NCBI GenBank assembly: GCA_963169105.1
Contig: OY720639.1
Span: 121,603,117-121,667,116 of the forward strand
Origin: Ceriagrion tenellum
Lineage: Eukaryota; Arthropoda; Insecta; Odonata; Coenagrionidae
Direction: 5' to 3'
Length of the DNA stretch: 64,000 bases
Shown here: one piece after another, positions 12,090 through 23,564 of the stretch
Layout: every line of letters begins with the position of its first letter
Position numbering within the stretch: the first letter of the stretch is position 1
Position numbers and translations under genes: made by a program
The notes under the pieces: generated by a model
Seen by the model: only the letters and a program-made list of their open reading frames with translations
Told to the model about the DNA's origin: nothing
Databases searched by the model: none

Positions 12090-13700
12090 TGGTCGTTCAA
12101 ACCTAGGATTGGTTGACTGCAGCCCTTCACCCATCCTTATCTAATGCTAGTTCCTTTACCTCCTGGTATCTCTTCCTATGTACTTTCTTCTTTATTTGGT
12201 CCATGAGCTTATTCCTTATACTTCCTCTGAGGACTTTTTCCTCCATTTTGCCTCCAATTATGTTCTTCACAAATCCTTTGTGACACAGGGTGTGTCCTCT
12301 TCTATTCATCTTGTTCTTCTATTCTATATGGTATTCCAGATGGTTTTTTCCTCTTCTACTCTTCTGTACACTTCATCATTTCTTATTTTGTCCGTCTATT
12401 TTATCTTCAGCATCCTCCTCCAGAACCAGGTTTCGAAGGCTTCTACTCTTTTCTGGTCAGCTTTTCCGATGGTCCATGCTTCCGATCCGTAGAGTGCTAC
12501 GCTCTGCACGAATATTTTCACATACTTCTTTGAGCACAGCAGTTGTCTTTTTCCCATGAACGCCTTCTTGGGCTATTCTCCGCTTGATGTCCGTTGTACT
12601 TCTTTCGTCCCACGTGATGGTGCTTCCGAGATAGGTGAAAGAATCCACTTGCTCTAGTTTCTGTCCTCTCAGGGTGACTTCTGCATCCAGCTTCTCCCTT
12701 CCGCACACTAGGATTTTGGTCTTCTTCTTGCTTATTTTCATGTTGTATTCTTAGAGAACTTGGTCCATTACGTTTAGTGACTTTTGAAGATCAGTACAAT
12801 TTCCACCTATGACTGCGATATCATCTTCGAGGCGAGCATATTTATATCTTCACCGTTTACCATAACTCCGCTCAGTCCAATTTCTTGCGCTTCTCGTATG
12901 ATTTCCTACAAGTGCATGTTGAACAGTGCTGGTAAAAGGTTGCATCCTTGTCTTACTCATTTGTTAATTTTAGCATCTATCTGACTTCCGTCTCTCATTC
13001 GCATTGTGACAACTTGCTTCCTGTATATTTGTAAGATAATTCTTATGTCGTCGTAATCCATTCCGAGTTTTCCGAGCATTCTGAACATCTTGTTCTACTC
13101 AACATATTCGTAGACTTTCTCCAGGTCCACGAATGCGGCATACAATGGCTTGTTCACATGTATCGTTTTATCCACTATTACTCTCAGGCTGATTATGGCC
13201 TCCCTGTACCCTTTTTCTTCCTGGTTTTCTGAGAGGTTTTCTGAGAGGATTTCTTCAATTTTTCTTTCCATTCTTCGATTCATTATTCCTGCGAGTATTT
13301 TTGAAGCATGTGACACTATAGACTCAAGGTTTGCTGCTCCTCACATCTCTCAGTCCTTGTCTTTTTCGGTATCGCAATCACTACGCTCCTTTGAAAATCC
13401 TCTGGAAGTGTTCCACATTGGTAGCGATTTCTGATTATCTCGTATAGGTTATCCTTGGCTTTACTTTCAAGCGCTTTGATGATATCTCCATTGGTGTTGT
13501 TTTCTCCAGGTCCTTTGTTTTTCTTAAGGTCTTCTACTGCTCTATCAAACTCACTTCTCAATATAACTGGGCCCCGATCTTCCTCTTCAACCTCGCTCTC
13601 GTCTTTTATTAGGTTTTCTTCCAGCGGCGTCGGCCCTTGGTAGAGTTCTTCGATGTATTGCTTTCATCTATTTCAGCATTACCTGAACCAAAGTATCTTA
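12090..13700 (-). pseudogene. LINE family A, reverse transcriptase and C-terminus
   Basis: This is the longest copy of family A, read on the minus strand. From 5' to 3': YIEELY linker (near 13680); DLKKNKGPGENNTNGDIIK (RT opening block); IPKKT; ILAGIMNRRM; AFVDLEKVYE at about 13110-13150 (motif A, with the first catalytic Asp kept in FVDLEK); a damaged YADD box at about 12800-12840 reading YARLEDDIAVIG; NMKISKKKTKILV; QVDSFTYLGSTIT; ALYGSEAWTIGKADQKR at about 12445-12495; and finally KLMDQIKKKVHRKRYQEVKELALDKDG. The 3' end (12090-12130) carries the family tail with CTGCAGTCAACCAATCC. It is frameshifted at least three times. The endonuclease half is missing, so the copy is 5'-truncated, as usual for target-primed insertion. 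Confidence 0.85.
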
Positions 13701-14039
13701 GTCGCAGAAAATTGATGAGAAAATTAAGTCAAGATAAGGCAAGGATTTAGACAAGTTTGTCCACTTTCGCCATATCTGTTTAACTAAAATGTATAGTGAA
13801 GAAGCTATGGAGACAGTAAAAGACAAGACTAAAGTAAAGGAGTAAAAGAAAAGTATAAAGATAAATGGAAGAAATATATATAGCATTAAGTTTTCCGACG
13901 ATATTTTGACTCCGAAGATATTAATAGAATGATTTAAATCCTGTCCACAGCTTAAGAAAAATATGATTTGAAAATAATGTGAGGAAAAACAAAAACAAAA
14001 ACAGAAAAAACGCCTAATCCAAATAAACGTTTCGCAAAT
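13701..14039. other. Spacer, no gene recognised
   Basis: AT-rich sequence between two LINE fragments. A 12-bp inverted repeat (tccaaataaacg / cgtttatttgga) sits at its right edge, about 14018-14052. Nothing else is recognised. Confidence 0.5.
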
Positions 14040-14775
14040 GCGTTTATTTGGAGTATATTATTATATGGATCTGAAACTTGGATATTGAGGAAGAAGGATA
14101 ATTTTCGGTTGGAATCAATGGGAATGTGGATTTGGAGAAAAGTATCAAGAACAAGATGGATGGACAAAAAAATGCAACATAGAATTTCGCAGGGAAATAA
14201 ATGAGGAGAGGTATTTCATTAAAAAGGTTGGAGCAAAGTAAAATTTAATTTGTGGGACATTTCCTGTGGCATTAAAACTTCCTAGGGAATATGATGGAGG
14301 AGAAAGATCTAGGATAAAAGAAAGATGATGGCCAAGGCCAAGAAGTTCCCGGATGACACAAAAAGTAGTGTTGGAGTGACAACATATGTGAATTTGAAAA
14401 GAACAGCAGCGAAGAGAGACGTTTGGCTGCAACGAAACGTACTGAGAAAACGTACGGAGAGAATTCTCGTCGAAGTTCTATCTAGAATTGTAGGGGAAAA
14501 AGAACACTGACTACTCTTGAGAAGAGGAAGAGACGAACTTATAAGTCAAATTTTGTGACACAAAAGCTACACTAAAGTAAAATAACGTAAAAACAACATT
14601 AAATACAATAACATAAGGAAATTAATGGAAATATTTATTGAGGAAGAAAAAGAATAGAATCAGGCAGACAAAAGATGGAAGACTTTGTGAATATTTAGGT
14701 AGCAACGAAGTTGTTGGCCGAAAGGAGACTGAAGTGTAGAGCTGCATCAACCCAATCTTCGGATTGAATATAATT
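14040..14775 (+). pseudogene. LINE family A 3' fragment, copy 4
   Basis: Plus-strand translation from about 14040 gives AFIWSILLYGSETWILRKK and then RLESMGMWIWRKVSRTRWMD, the post-RT YGSExW and WxWRRM blocks of family A in a diverged form. The later part is badly decayed, but the 3' end at about 14715-14770 keeps GAGCTGCATCAACCCAATCT and a following ATTGAA, recognisable as the family tail. The 61-codon open frame inside (14325-14510) has no independent support. Confidence 0.65.
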
Positions 14776-15267
14776 GAAAATGATGAAATCACCAACCAAT
14801 GAAAACTTTTAGAAGTGGAATAGGCCTATTCTAGGAATTTTTCACGAATCAATGATGGTAATTATGAAAACTATTATGCATGGAGATGTGAATAGAAAAA
14901 CCGAAGAGAAAACCAATGATGGAATACATCGAGGAAATTATGCAGGACATCAAATAGAGGTATTAAGTAGGAATAGTATTTTGCTAGTCATTAGTAGTTA
15001 GTAGTTATGTATTGCGTTGTTTAATAGGAGAGCGGAGTGAATACCTGCATTCAAGCAATCTTTGAATTAATTTTTTATTTTAGTAAGTGATACAGAAAAA
15101 AATTGTATCTAGCAAGTAAAATTAGTTATAAATTGTGCCTAAAATGATTAAATATCAGCGGAAATATAATTATATATATATTACTTGAAAATGAGTTTTC
15201 ATGTTGTTAACCCTGAAGCATTCGAACAGTAGAAGAGTTTGAATATACGTCGTACAGAAAGACGTGA
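14776..15267. other. AT-rich stretch, no gene recognised
   Basis: About 490 bp of AT-rich sequence with short AT runs near 15165-15180. No coding or repeat signature was found. Confidence 0.5.
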
Positions 15268-15860
15268 ATGATCCGTTCTTCACCAACACTCGCACTTTCA
15301 CTCAACGGCGACAATGGCCCCAGTTGCTGGTCACCCTCTCAAATACATCGAACCAACTCATATAGCAGTAGCTCTGTTCTCCTTTCTTCCGCACACCATA
15401 CACTTCCTCTTCCGTCTACCTTATGTTATGTCCTTTCCATAACCAGTGCTGTTTCCCTTCCTCCGCCATCTTCTTCCCCAATCTCTCTTTCGCTCGTCTT
15501 CCTTCATCCTTCACCACCACTTCATCATCGCCATTTTTCTCCTCTTCACCTGCCGCCTTATCTTCCGCTCCTCCTACAGATTCCAGGGCCGCGGAGACGT
15601 TTGTTTTTATGGCACGCCTTAAATTTATACGGTTCACGCACGATGCGGTTCCCCCTCTCTCCGGTCGCAGGCGCCACTCCTCCTCCTCCTCGCCGGGTTG
15701 AACTGCCTCGCATACTCTCGTAGAGAAAGTGTACATGTGGACGCATACATCCAACGCTGAACACAAAAGCATGCAGGTTCTCCTGTGTGTGCTATCTCTC
15801 TTGGGGGCAAAAAAAAGTCGTCTACGGTATCTACAACGGATGCCATTCATTTCTCTCTCT
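15268..15860. other. GC-richer island, candidate promoter or first exon
   Basis: Compared with its surroundings this segment is richer in C, G and CpG, for example GGCCGCGGAGACG near 15586-15600 and GGTCGCAGGCGCC near 15663-15675. It is open in several frames on both strands: 151 codons on plus from 15268, and 144 codons on minus from 15850 to 15416 with an acidic stretch rich in Glu and Lys. Neither translation resembles a known family, and the plus frame is mostly Ser/Pro/Leu from pyrimidine-rich DNA. It could be an unmethylated promoter or a 5' exon of a host gene, or part of an unrecognised repeat. No splice-supported gene model can be made from sequence alone. Confidence 0.3.
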
Positions 15861-16023
15861 GCCCAGAAGAGGATTAAATTATGCTGCTCTTTACATAAAA
15901 GTGCCTAGTAATGGTACGAAATGCGCTAAGGAGGGTAGCAACATAAATTGGTTTAAATATCCCTCTTATTTCTTATTGTTATTATCATCAAAACTCGTCC
16001 CCTCAATCAGATCACTTCAATGA

Positions 16024-16470
16024 AATTATAACTTGCCAAATTATGGCACTCTATGGATCAGAAGCATGGACCATTGGAAAAGCTGACCAGAATAGACTAG
16101 AAGGCATCAAAACCTGGTGCTGGAGGAGGATGCTGAAGATAAAATGGACGGGCAAAATTAGAAATGATGAAGAATGCAGAAGAGTAGAAGGGAAAAGGAC
16201 CATGTGGAACGCTATAGAGAAAAGAAGAACCAGATGGATTGGACACACCCCGAGATACAATGGGTTTATGAAGAAGATAATTGAAGGTAAAATAGAGGGA
16301 AAAGTCCCCAGAGGAAGACCCACGAATAAGTTCATGGACCAATTAAGGGGAAAGTACATAAGAAGAGCTACCAAAAAGTAGAGGACATAGCATTAGATAG
16401 GGGAGGGTGGAGGGCTGCAGTCAACCAATCTTAGTATTGAACGACCAATGAAGGACAAGCAAGAACATGC
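16024..16470 (+). pseudogene. LINE family A 3' end, best preserved copy
   Basis: An open frame of 112 codons (16043-16381) covers the C-terminal tail of the LINE polyprotein: MALYGSEAWTIGKADQNRLE, WCWRRMLKIKWTGKIRN, RRTRWIGHTPR, GKVPRGRPTNKFMDQL. These blocks follow the RT domain in many APE-type LINEs, and the last is a basic GRP-rich motif. After the frame, ALDRGGWRAAVNQS is still readable, ending in the family tail GGAGGGCTGCAGTCAACCAA then TCTTAGTATTGAACGACCAATGA (about 16408-16450). Everything upstream is absent. This copy gives the family consensus used for the other fragments. It encodes no catalytic domain. Confidence 0.85.
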
Positions 16471-19400
16471 ATTAAAAACACGGAGGTCTTTTTCGCACAC
16501 GCCGCATCAGGTATAATTTCTCATAATATTTCTCTTCTATCATACTCCTTGCTCTCATTGCTTCGCTTGCTCCGTCCTTAGTGAGATTATGCGTTTTTAA
16601 CAAATTTGAGAAATTGACAATAATGTAGTATGATGACGGCGAAAAATAAATGCTGCGCTTAATGATGTGGTTCTAGATATTCTTTACGATCAACACATCA
16701 TTTTAGAATGATTGTACTGCTCCAGTAGCAGTTTTCCGAAAGACGACAGAATTTTTCCAAGATGAAAGGAAGGTTAAATTATAACCCTATTAAAAAAGCT
16801 ATTCAAATTCGCAACACAAAAATATTACTAAGAAAGAAGCTGAATTTCACTTGATTTTAACTTTCAAAAATTGATGGCTCAAAAATTTTACTTTCAGATA
16901 CATGAAAGTTACGAATGCATTAAAAAAATCAACACTTATTAATGTTTTGACCATCAATTCTATGTAAACAATTAATTAAATACAGGATATCAAGGCAAAA
17001 TTCGAAAGGAAATGAAACACAGGCATCGTCAAAGTCATTTACGGATGAAAACGGATAATTTTGTTAATTACATAAATAATTTGCGACGCTCGCGGTCATT
17101 CGCTAAAGTGCCTTCACGAGTGTAATCAAACAAATATCATCAATTATAACCGAACCCTAATCATCAAAAAGTGTCAAAACTGATGAAGCGCTTTAAATCC
17201 CATGATTTTGTTCGGCCAGTATTCGCTTAATTGGAAGAGAAATTCCTATTTAAATTTTCACGGATTGTACCTTTCGTTTCATTAGTATAATTTCACTCTA
17301 CGTTGACATTATGTTACATAGCTCTTTATTGCCATAAAACTACTTTGGTGAAGACTAAGTAAAATATTTCCTGCCAAGCTAAAAATCCGTTCTGAAACAA
17401 ATGAATTTTGATTTGACAACGTTATAATATCACAAAAAGCCCTATATGGACAACAATTCTCATTGCGTATGATAAAAAAGTAATGGCTGATGTTTTGCGA
17501 ATTTTTCAGGGGAGAAGAATTACACTTTGGAAGGTCATTCAAGCTGAGATTTGTATATTGCCACATTGAGAAACTACTTTTAGAAAATCTGAAGTAAAAA
17601 TTAATTTAAAAAGTGTGTAAAAGTTTTCACATCATAATCGTAGTTTCTGGATAAGTCCAAAAAAAATGTTTCATTATAACTCACTGTTTTTCATGAGAAA
17701 CTAAAATCAAATGCAATATAATTTCATTTCAGGCCAAGGAAATAAAACGTGCTAGAAAAATCTAAGAACTGCATCTAGATATATCAAAAGAATAAACCTC
17801 CTTACCTGAATCTAATACTTAACATTCAAATGTAGAATGTTACAAAAAATAGTAAATTATATGCAAACTCCGTCAAATATTCTTTGTGATTGGGGAGGCT
17901 GGAACACTGTAGTCCTAAAATATCAAAATATCCTCAGGTAAGTAGAATGAGGGTAAGCGTTAGCTCAAATACAGAGGTCGGGCAATAAGCCATAACTTTT
18001 TAGGCAAAGTTCACCGCATTGTCCTTCTTTCAATCAGTCTGTGGACAGTAGCAATCGAGTAAATGTTGAACGAGGACAGCGATTTTGGAATGTTCCTATT
18101 TTTATTCACAATTTCTAGAATTACCTTTGACACTGAAATTTGCAATTACCAACTAGGTACAAGGGAATAAATTTTTAAGATATTTAAAATTATATTAGCA
18201 TATATGAAAACATTACGCGGCATACATTTCCTGAGGCATTGGGTATTTCGTTGTTATTAAGAACGAAAACTAACTTCGGCGGCTTGATTCAACATAAATC
18301 TATATACCCATTTTTCTAACTGTCGTGACTCATTCCCAACAATACGCTTCTATATATTTTGAAAACAAACGACAAACAAATACTAATTACAGCTCTTTGA
18401 GTGAATTATAATTTTTTGGACAAACAAACATATAAAGTTTATCTAAGGAAAGTTTTACGACGTAAAAGAGTCGTGCATACCCATTCAATTATTCCTAACT
18501 TTTTTTTTAATTTAAATTTTTTTTTAATTTAAAGCTATGAGACTATTCCAAAAACTGCAATATTCTGATAGTTCTCTTTAAATTTTGACATTTTATGTCA
18601 TTTGCGAGAACTTGCTTGACATAATTTTCCGCATGGAAATATACATGCAAGTTAATATATATGGCTTAAAATTGGCAGTCAAGTGACAAATATTGACTAA
18701 AAATTGATCTAAAACGCACTTTCAAGAAAGAGATGGGAATGAAAAGTTTTTTGATGAAATAAAATAAATATTTGATGCTAAATGTCACCGTAGCTTTAAT
18801 TAAAATCAATATCATGCGATTGGAGAAAAATATTGATGCAATGAAAAACACTCAACAAATCTGGCCCATTGATGACATTCTATTGATTGTAAGACCCCAT
18901 TTGGCGGCTTAAATATACTTCAATATAACACGTGGAAGACTAATGATTGTACAAATACCACTCAATTAGATATTTATTGGTACATGTTTCCATTGATCAC
19001 AGGAAATTTTAAAAACACCTACAGCAACATACTAACACAACCTACCTGCATCGCATACTAAATTTGAGGTTGGTTTTAACTACAAAGCATTGTGGTTTTA
19101 TTAAGTTTTACCAGTTAAAAATTGCACCCTTTCCTTTACTTCACCCAGTTACAGAAAAGATTTAAATACATTTCACCATTGGCAGATAACTATTCATGTT
19201 GTCAAAATCAATGTTATCTACTCTTTCATATTAGATAATACTCCTGCACTCTTCAAACTTAAATCATAATGTATCTTCTATACCTTTATCTAGTGAATTA
19301 AAACGATTCACCATGAAGATTGATGACTACAGGCCCAGAATAGAAAGCAAAGAAAATGGATTCGAAGGCTTGCGCAGCGTCGTGGAAACGACAGTAAAGG

Positions 19401-21439
19401 GTTTTCGGAATTTCTTCCATATAATTACATTTTCGCGGAAAACAGCCTCAGTAATAGAGGGAAACAACAATATATGGTGGACATGAACCACTGCCTATTC
19501 ACTTCAGACCTGAAGCAGGTAGCTGTAATTCTACCGAAACTGTAATGAAAATGGAGCTACGCGGAAGATATCCCAAAAATCCTTCACTGGCGCAAAGAAA
19601 ACGTCTATAGCAATGTCAAAAACAATGCAAAAATATTATTTTGCAATCACATACCTACTGTTTGTTTCCCTTGCGATCACACACTTTTTGAGGGACATAA
19701 GTCTTATAAGAATATCACCATTTTTATATCCCGCCCAAAGAAAAGGTACGATGCACTCCTGTTATACGTGATATTACTTCGCGCCCAGCGCCATCTTTTG
19801 CCTTTTCAATTTAAATAAGTTTGAAGTTAATGTGGCCGTCTTAAAAGGCTTCTTAATCTATCTTATTATTTTCTGTTCTAGCGTAACATTGTTTGGCTAT
19901 GCAAAACTTGTTTCGTGTAAAATAATTTCAAAACTGCAGATTGTGTATTCTAAATTTTATGGAACTGCTGCAAATTTTAGGGTCCGAAAAAAATTTTAAT
20001 AGTGCTTACTACTCCGGACATATTTAAAAATGACGATTTATATTTTGTTTGCATGGTTTACTGAGAAACGGAGCAACTTGGGGAAGGATTTTCTTTCAAA
20101 TTATACAAATCGATTATGTATATTTCAACTATAAATAGGAACTTAAGTTCAATGCATTTAATTACCGAACGTTACTAGCCCTATCATTGAGTGAAATTTA
20201 TTTTTATGCAGACTTCTTTGCGTGAAAAATTGTTCAGGATATATAAATGTATTAAATTTATAATAAATGATAATTCATCGTATCACCAAGATATTTATTC
20301 GTGTTGATTTGTTTCAGTATCTGTTTTATTACACAAGTTATCACAACTTAGAACACAGGTTTTATTTTACTATTGCCAGCATGTAATAGGTGTCACGGAA
20401 TATGATTGCCTCAATTTCCAATTATGAGCTTCAGCATATACGATATGCCATTTCCATGTGTGGCTTATAATCGTCCAAACACTGGTGTTTCCAACGTAGG
20501 AGTGAAAAATACCCAAATGATAACGTTTTATCGAGGTTTTGGCCAGATATTTGAGCTTTAGTTCAACTGTGCAGACGTAAGGTGGAAATGGAAGACCCAT
20601 ATCTATTGTAGAGACTAATATCGACAAAGCTAGGGAAAAATTAAATCGAGAGATTCAACCATTGCATTTTACAAATAGTATGGTACAACGCCACTCGCGC
20701 CGATGCATATACATCGAGGAATGAATTTCGCAATGAAAAAGATAAATTGACTCCGGGCCAAGTCAAATTATTATTTTTACTGTGAAGTGCAAATATGCAA
20801 GTAAATATTAAAAAGCAATTTCTTAGTTATTCTCATCAACACAAGAATTCAGGCAAAAAAACTCACTCACAGAACTCACTTCGGTCAAACTCAGAAAAAA
20901 TAATGAATGAATATTTACTGACAAGTTAGTTGTGTGTCGCAGATGCGATAATATGAATGAATAAATGGGAAAAAAGATCAGTAACCTTCTTACAAAACGA
21001 TTTTATCGTAGCGATAGGCATTTATCTTGTAATTTTTGCTGAAAGCCACAAAACTTTAGATTTATATCCATACAAATACACGGTTGCAATATTTATGAGC
21101 ATTGATTGCACATGTATATAAATAACTAAATACCCACCGATCACACCGTGTCCTACAGTGGTAGGTAAAATAACCATAGGCTATAGTGGTAGGTTTCCAC
21201 AGCCGGACTCATCAAGCCTCCATTTAAGTGAAGGGAAAACCAAAAGATACTGCCTTAAAGTTTGAAGTGTTCATTGTAAATGAAAGAAACTTGGTTATTT
21301 CACAAAAAATTATCTAGAACGATTAGAAGGGTCATGTAAATGTGCACTTAATGGTCGTAAATACGGTAACCTTGATCACATGATGATGATGTGCCACGTC
21401 GAAACCCTGGTTGACTAAAATAAATTATATCTGGAATAT
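16471..21439. other. AT-rich stretch, no gene recognised
   Basis: About 5 kb without a recognisable gene, RNA or mobile element. A short duplication of a T-run plus aatttaaa occurs at 18501-18533. The open frames (up to 85 codons, for example 17309-17566 and 20370-20627 on minus) show no motif. Confidence 0.45.
18501..18533. repeat. Tandem T-run/aatttaaa duplication
   Basis: Two copies of a poly-T tract followed by aatttaaa sit side by side. This is low-complexity DNA with no implied role. Confidence 0.65.
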
Positions 21440-21685
21440 TAAAGCTATGCCCCCGAAGGTATCCTTGCCTTGACGTGGCGGTGGGGCTTTCGTGCTCTGA
21501 CAACCTCGAGAGCTCTGCCGGCGGTAGCTTAGCTACTGGCAGGGTCTCCCAAGCCGGACAGGTCTTCGTGAGGTAGGAACCAGACGAAAAAGGATACCCT
21601 GGTCCTCCATGTTGGGGGTTGGGCGCAAGGCTGACAACCTTTTCCCGGAAAAACTCTTCCTGTCCAGAAATGCCAACAACAAGCC

Positions 21686-22460
21686 TTGGACATGGATTTT
21701 TATGGATTTAGACCCAAGCTACGCTCTAAGGATTTGAGATTTGGTTCGTGGAACGTCAGAACTATGGCAGTACCTGGAAGTTTTGACCTAGTCATGGAAG
21801 TATTAGATAGTTACCATTTAGATTTAGTTGGTCTCCAAGGAACTCAATGGCCATTAAATGGCAAACTTAACTCCATGAGTTATACACTGTATTATAGCGG
21901 CTGTGTTAATGGCAACCACTTCTCAGGCGTAGGATTCGCCATAAAAAATAAACTCTCAGAATATGTAATATCCTTTAACCCAGTCAATGAAAAATGTGCC
22001 TCATAAGATTAAGAGGAAAATTCCAGAATATCTCGGTGATCTGTCCGTATACACCCACAGAGGAAGCAGACGATGATGTTAAAGATACTTTCAATGACAA
22101 TTTGGACCATCTTATGAGAAACACGCCTAGTTATGATGTCAAAATATTACTTGGAGATGTTAATGCAAAGGTGGGAAATGAACCGCGTTGGAAGCAATAC
22201 ACAGGTTGTAAAAGCTTTCATGAAACTACCAATGATAATGGTATGAGATTGATCAGTCTGGCAAGCTCAAAAAACTTTAAAAAATGTCCACCAGCTTTTC
22301 ACGTAAAGACATACAAAAAGTCACTTGGGTCTCCCCAAATGGTCTGGACAAAAATCAGATACACCATGTCTTAATTGAAAAAAGACATAATGGATGTATT
22401 GTAAATGTATAAAGCAAAAGAGGAGCTGAGTGTGGGACTGAGCATTATCTAATCGTAATG
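21686..22460 (+). pseudogene. LINE AP-like endonuclease remnant
   Basis: This domain would nick the target DNA to prime reverse transcription. The first part (21686-22006) begins after a short basic stretch with LRFGSWNVRTM (the WN motif) and LDLVGLQGTQW. The family form is GLQETRW, so the catalytic Glu is replaced by Gly. After a frameshift near 21994 the second part continues with SVICPYTPTEEADD, LLGDVNAKVGNE (family form GDFNAKVG) and TTNDNGMRLISLA. The expected SDH box is read as TEH near 22443-22451. The lost Glu, the altered SDH and the frameshift together indicate that the domain is dead. Confidence 0.82.
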
Positions 22461-23375
22461 AAAATTAGGCAAAAGCTCTGCCAGGAGAAGAGAGAAAAAC
22501 AGAAAATAAAACCAGAGGTAAACTTAATCAAACTTGCTAATAAAGATATCAAGAAGGAGTTTGAGCTGAAACTGTCAAACAGATGTCAAGCCTTAGAGAG
22601 AGAAGAAGAAACAGAAAACTCCATTGAATTTAAATGGAAAAAAATTTAAGAAATCATACAAGAGACAACAGAGGAAGTGATTGGCTATTGCCAAAGATCA
22701 AAGTCCAAGAAACCTTGGTTCAATGCAGGGTGTCAACAGATGATCGAGGAAAGAAGACAAAGAAAGCAAAATTTAAATGCAAATGATAACCAAGACAATC
22801 GTGAAAAATGTCACGAGATAAACAGAGAAATAAACGAGAAGCTGAGGGCGGAAAAAAGAAAATATATAAAAAACAACTTAAAAAGGCCGAGGAAGATAGC
22901 AACAGGAACAACCCAAGGGACTTCTTCAGGAAAATAAGGTATTTGAAACAAGGCTACAAAGCGAAATCATATGGTATTAAAGACAGAAATGGAAACGTAA
23001 CTTGTAACCAAGAAACAATTATAAATGTATGGAGGGATTATTTTAAGGATCTTCTAAATGTAGACGAGACTACAACAAATGAAGAATTTGATGCACCCCT
23101 AAACCTGCAACCGCAAATCCAATATCCTACAATAGGAGAAGTAGAGGAAGCTGTCAAACGGCTGAAAAATAATAAGGCCTCAGGAGGGGATGGTATAGCT
23201 GCAGAGCTTTTAAAACCCGGAGGGAAGCCGCTACTAAGGAAGCTACATGCAGTTATAAGTGACATACGGAGAAAAGAGACATTGCCAAATGATTGAAAGG
23301 TAGTGGTCATCGTCCCAGTATACAAAAAGGGAGACACTCTAAACTGCAACAATTACAGAGTAATATCTCTGTTAA

Positions 23376-23564
23376 ACACCACATACAAAGGAAAAATTAA
23401 AGGAGTTACAGTAATGTCCACATGGTTTTTTTATTCGTACAACGCGTTTCGACGATTATATCGTCATCATCAGGTACATACAAATTTCTCCATTTCTTAA
23501 TTTTTTGCTGAAATCATGTTCCACAACATCTTGCCAGGTACCCTTGAGTACACCACATACAAAG
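23376..23564 (-). mobile_element. Truncated Penelope-like 3' end inserted in LINE RT
   Basis: A 159-bp insertion (23391-23549) lies between two perfect copies of the 15-bp acaccacatacaaag (23376-23390 and 23550-23564). Removing the insertion and one copy restores the conserved LINE RT reading, which confirms the target duplication. On the minus strand it holds a hammerhead-like motif, then TAAAAAAA and TGTGGACA, shared with the PLE end at 44.9 kb (TAAAAAAATTGTGGACAAG). Its sense 3' end abuts the left target copy. The 5' side lacks the inverted arm seen in the other small PLE insertions. Confidence 0.85.
23437..23477 (-). ncRNA. Hammerhead-ribozyme-like motif
   Basis: The minus strand reads GTAC, CTGATGA, one T, stem II GACGAT-ATA-ATCGTC (six perfect pairs), GAA, ACGCGT (self-complementary stem III), T as cleavage base, then GTAC pairing with the opening GTAC. 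All invariant core bases are present; the one unusual point is the extra T before stem II. Hammerheads with very short stem III are known in PLE terminal repeats, where cleavage is thought to work best in dimers. This is the cleanest copy in the window. Confidence 0.65.
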
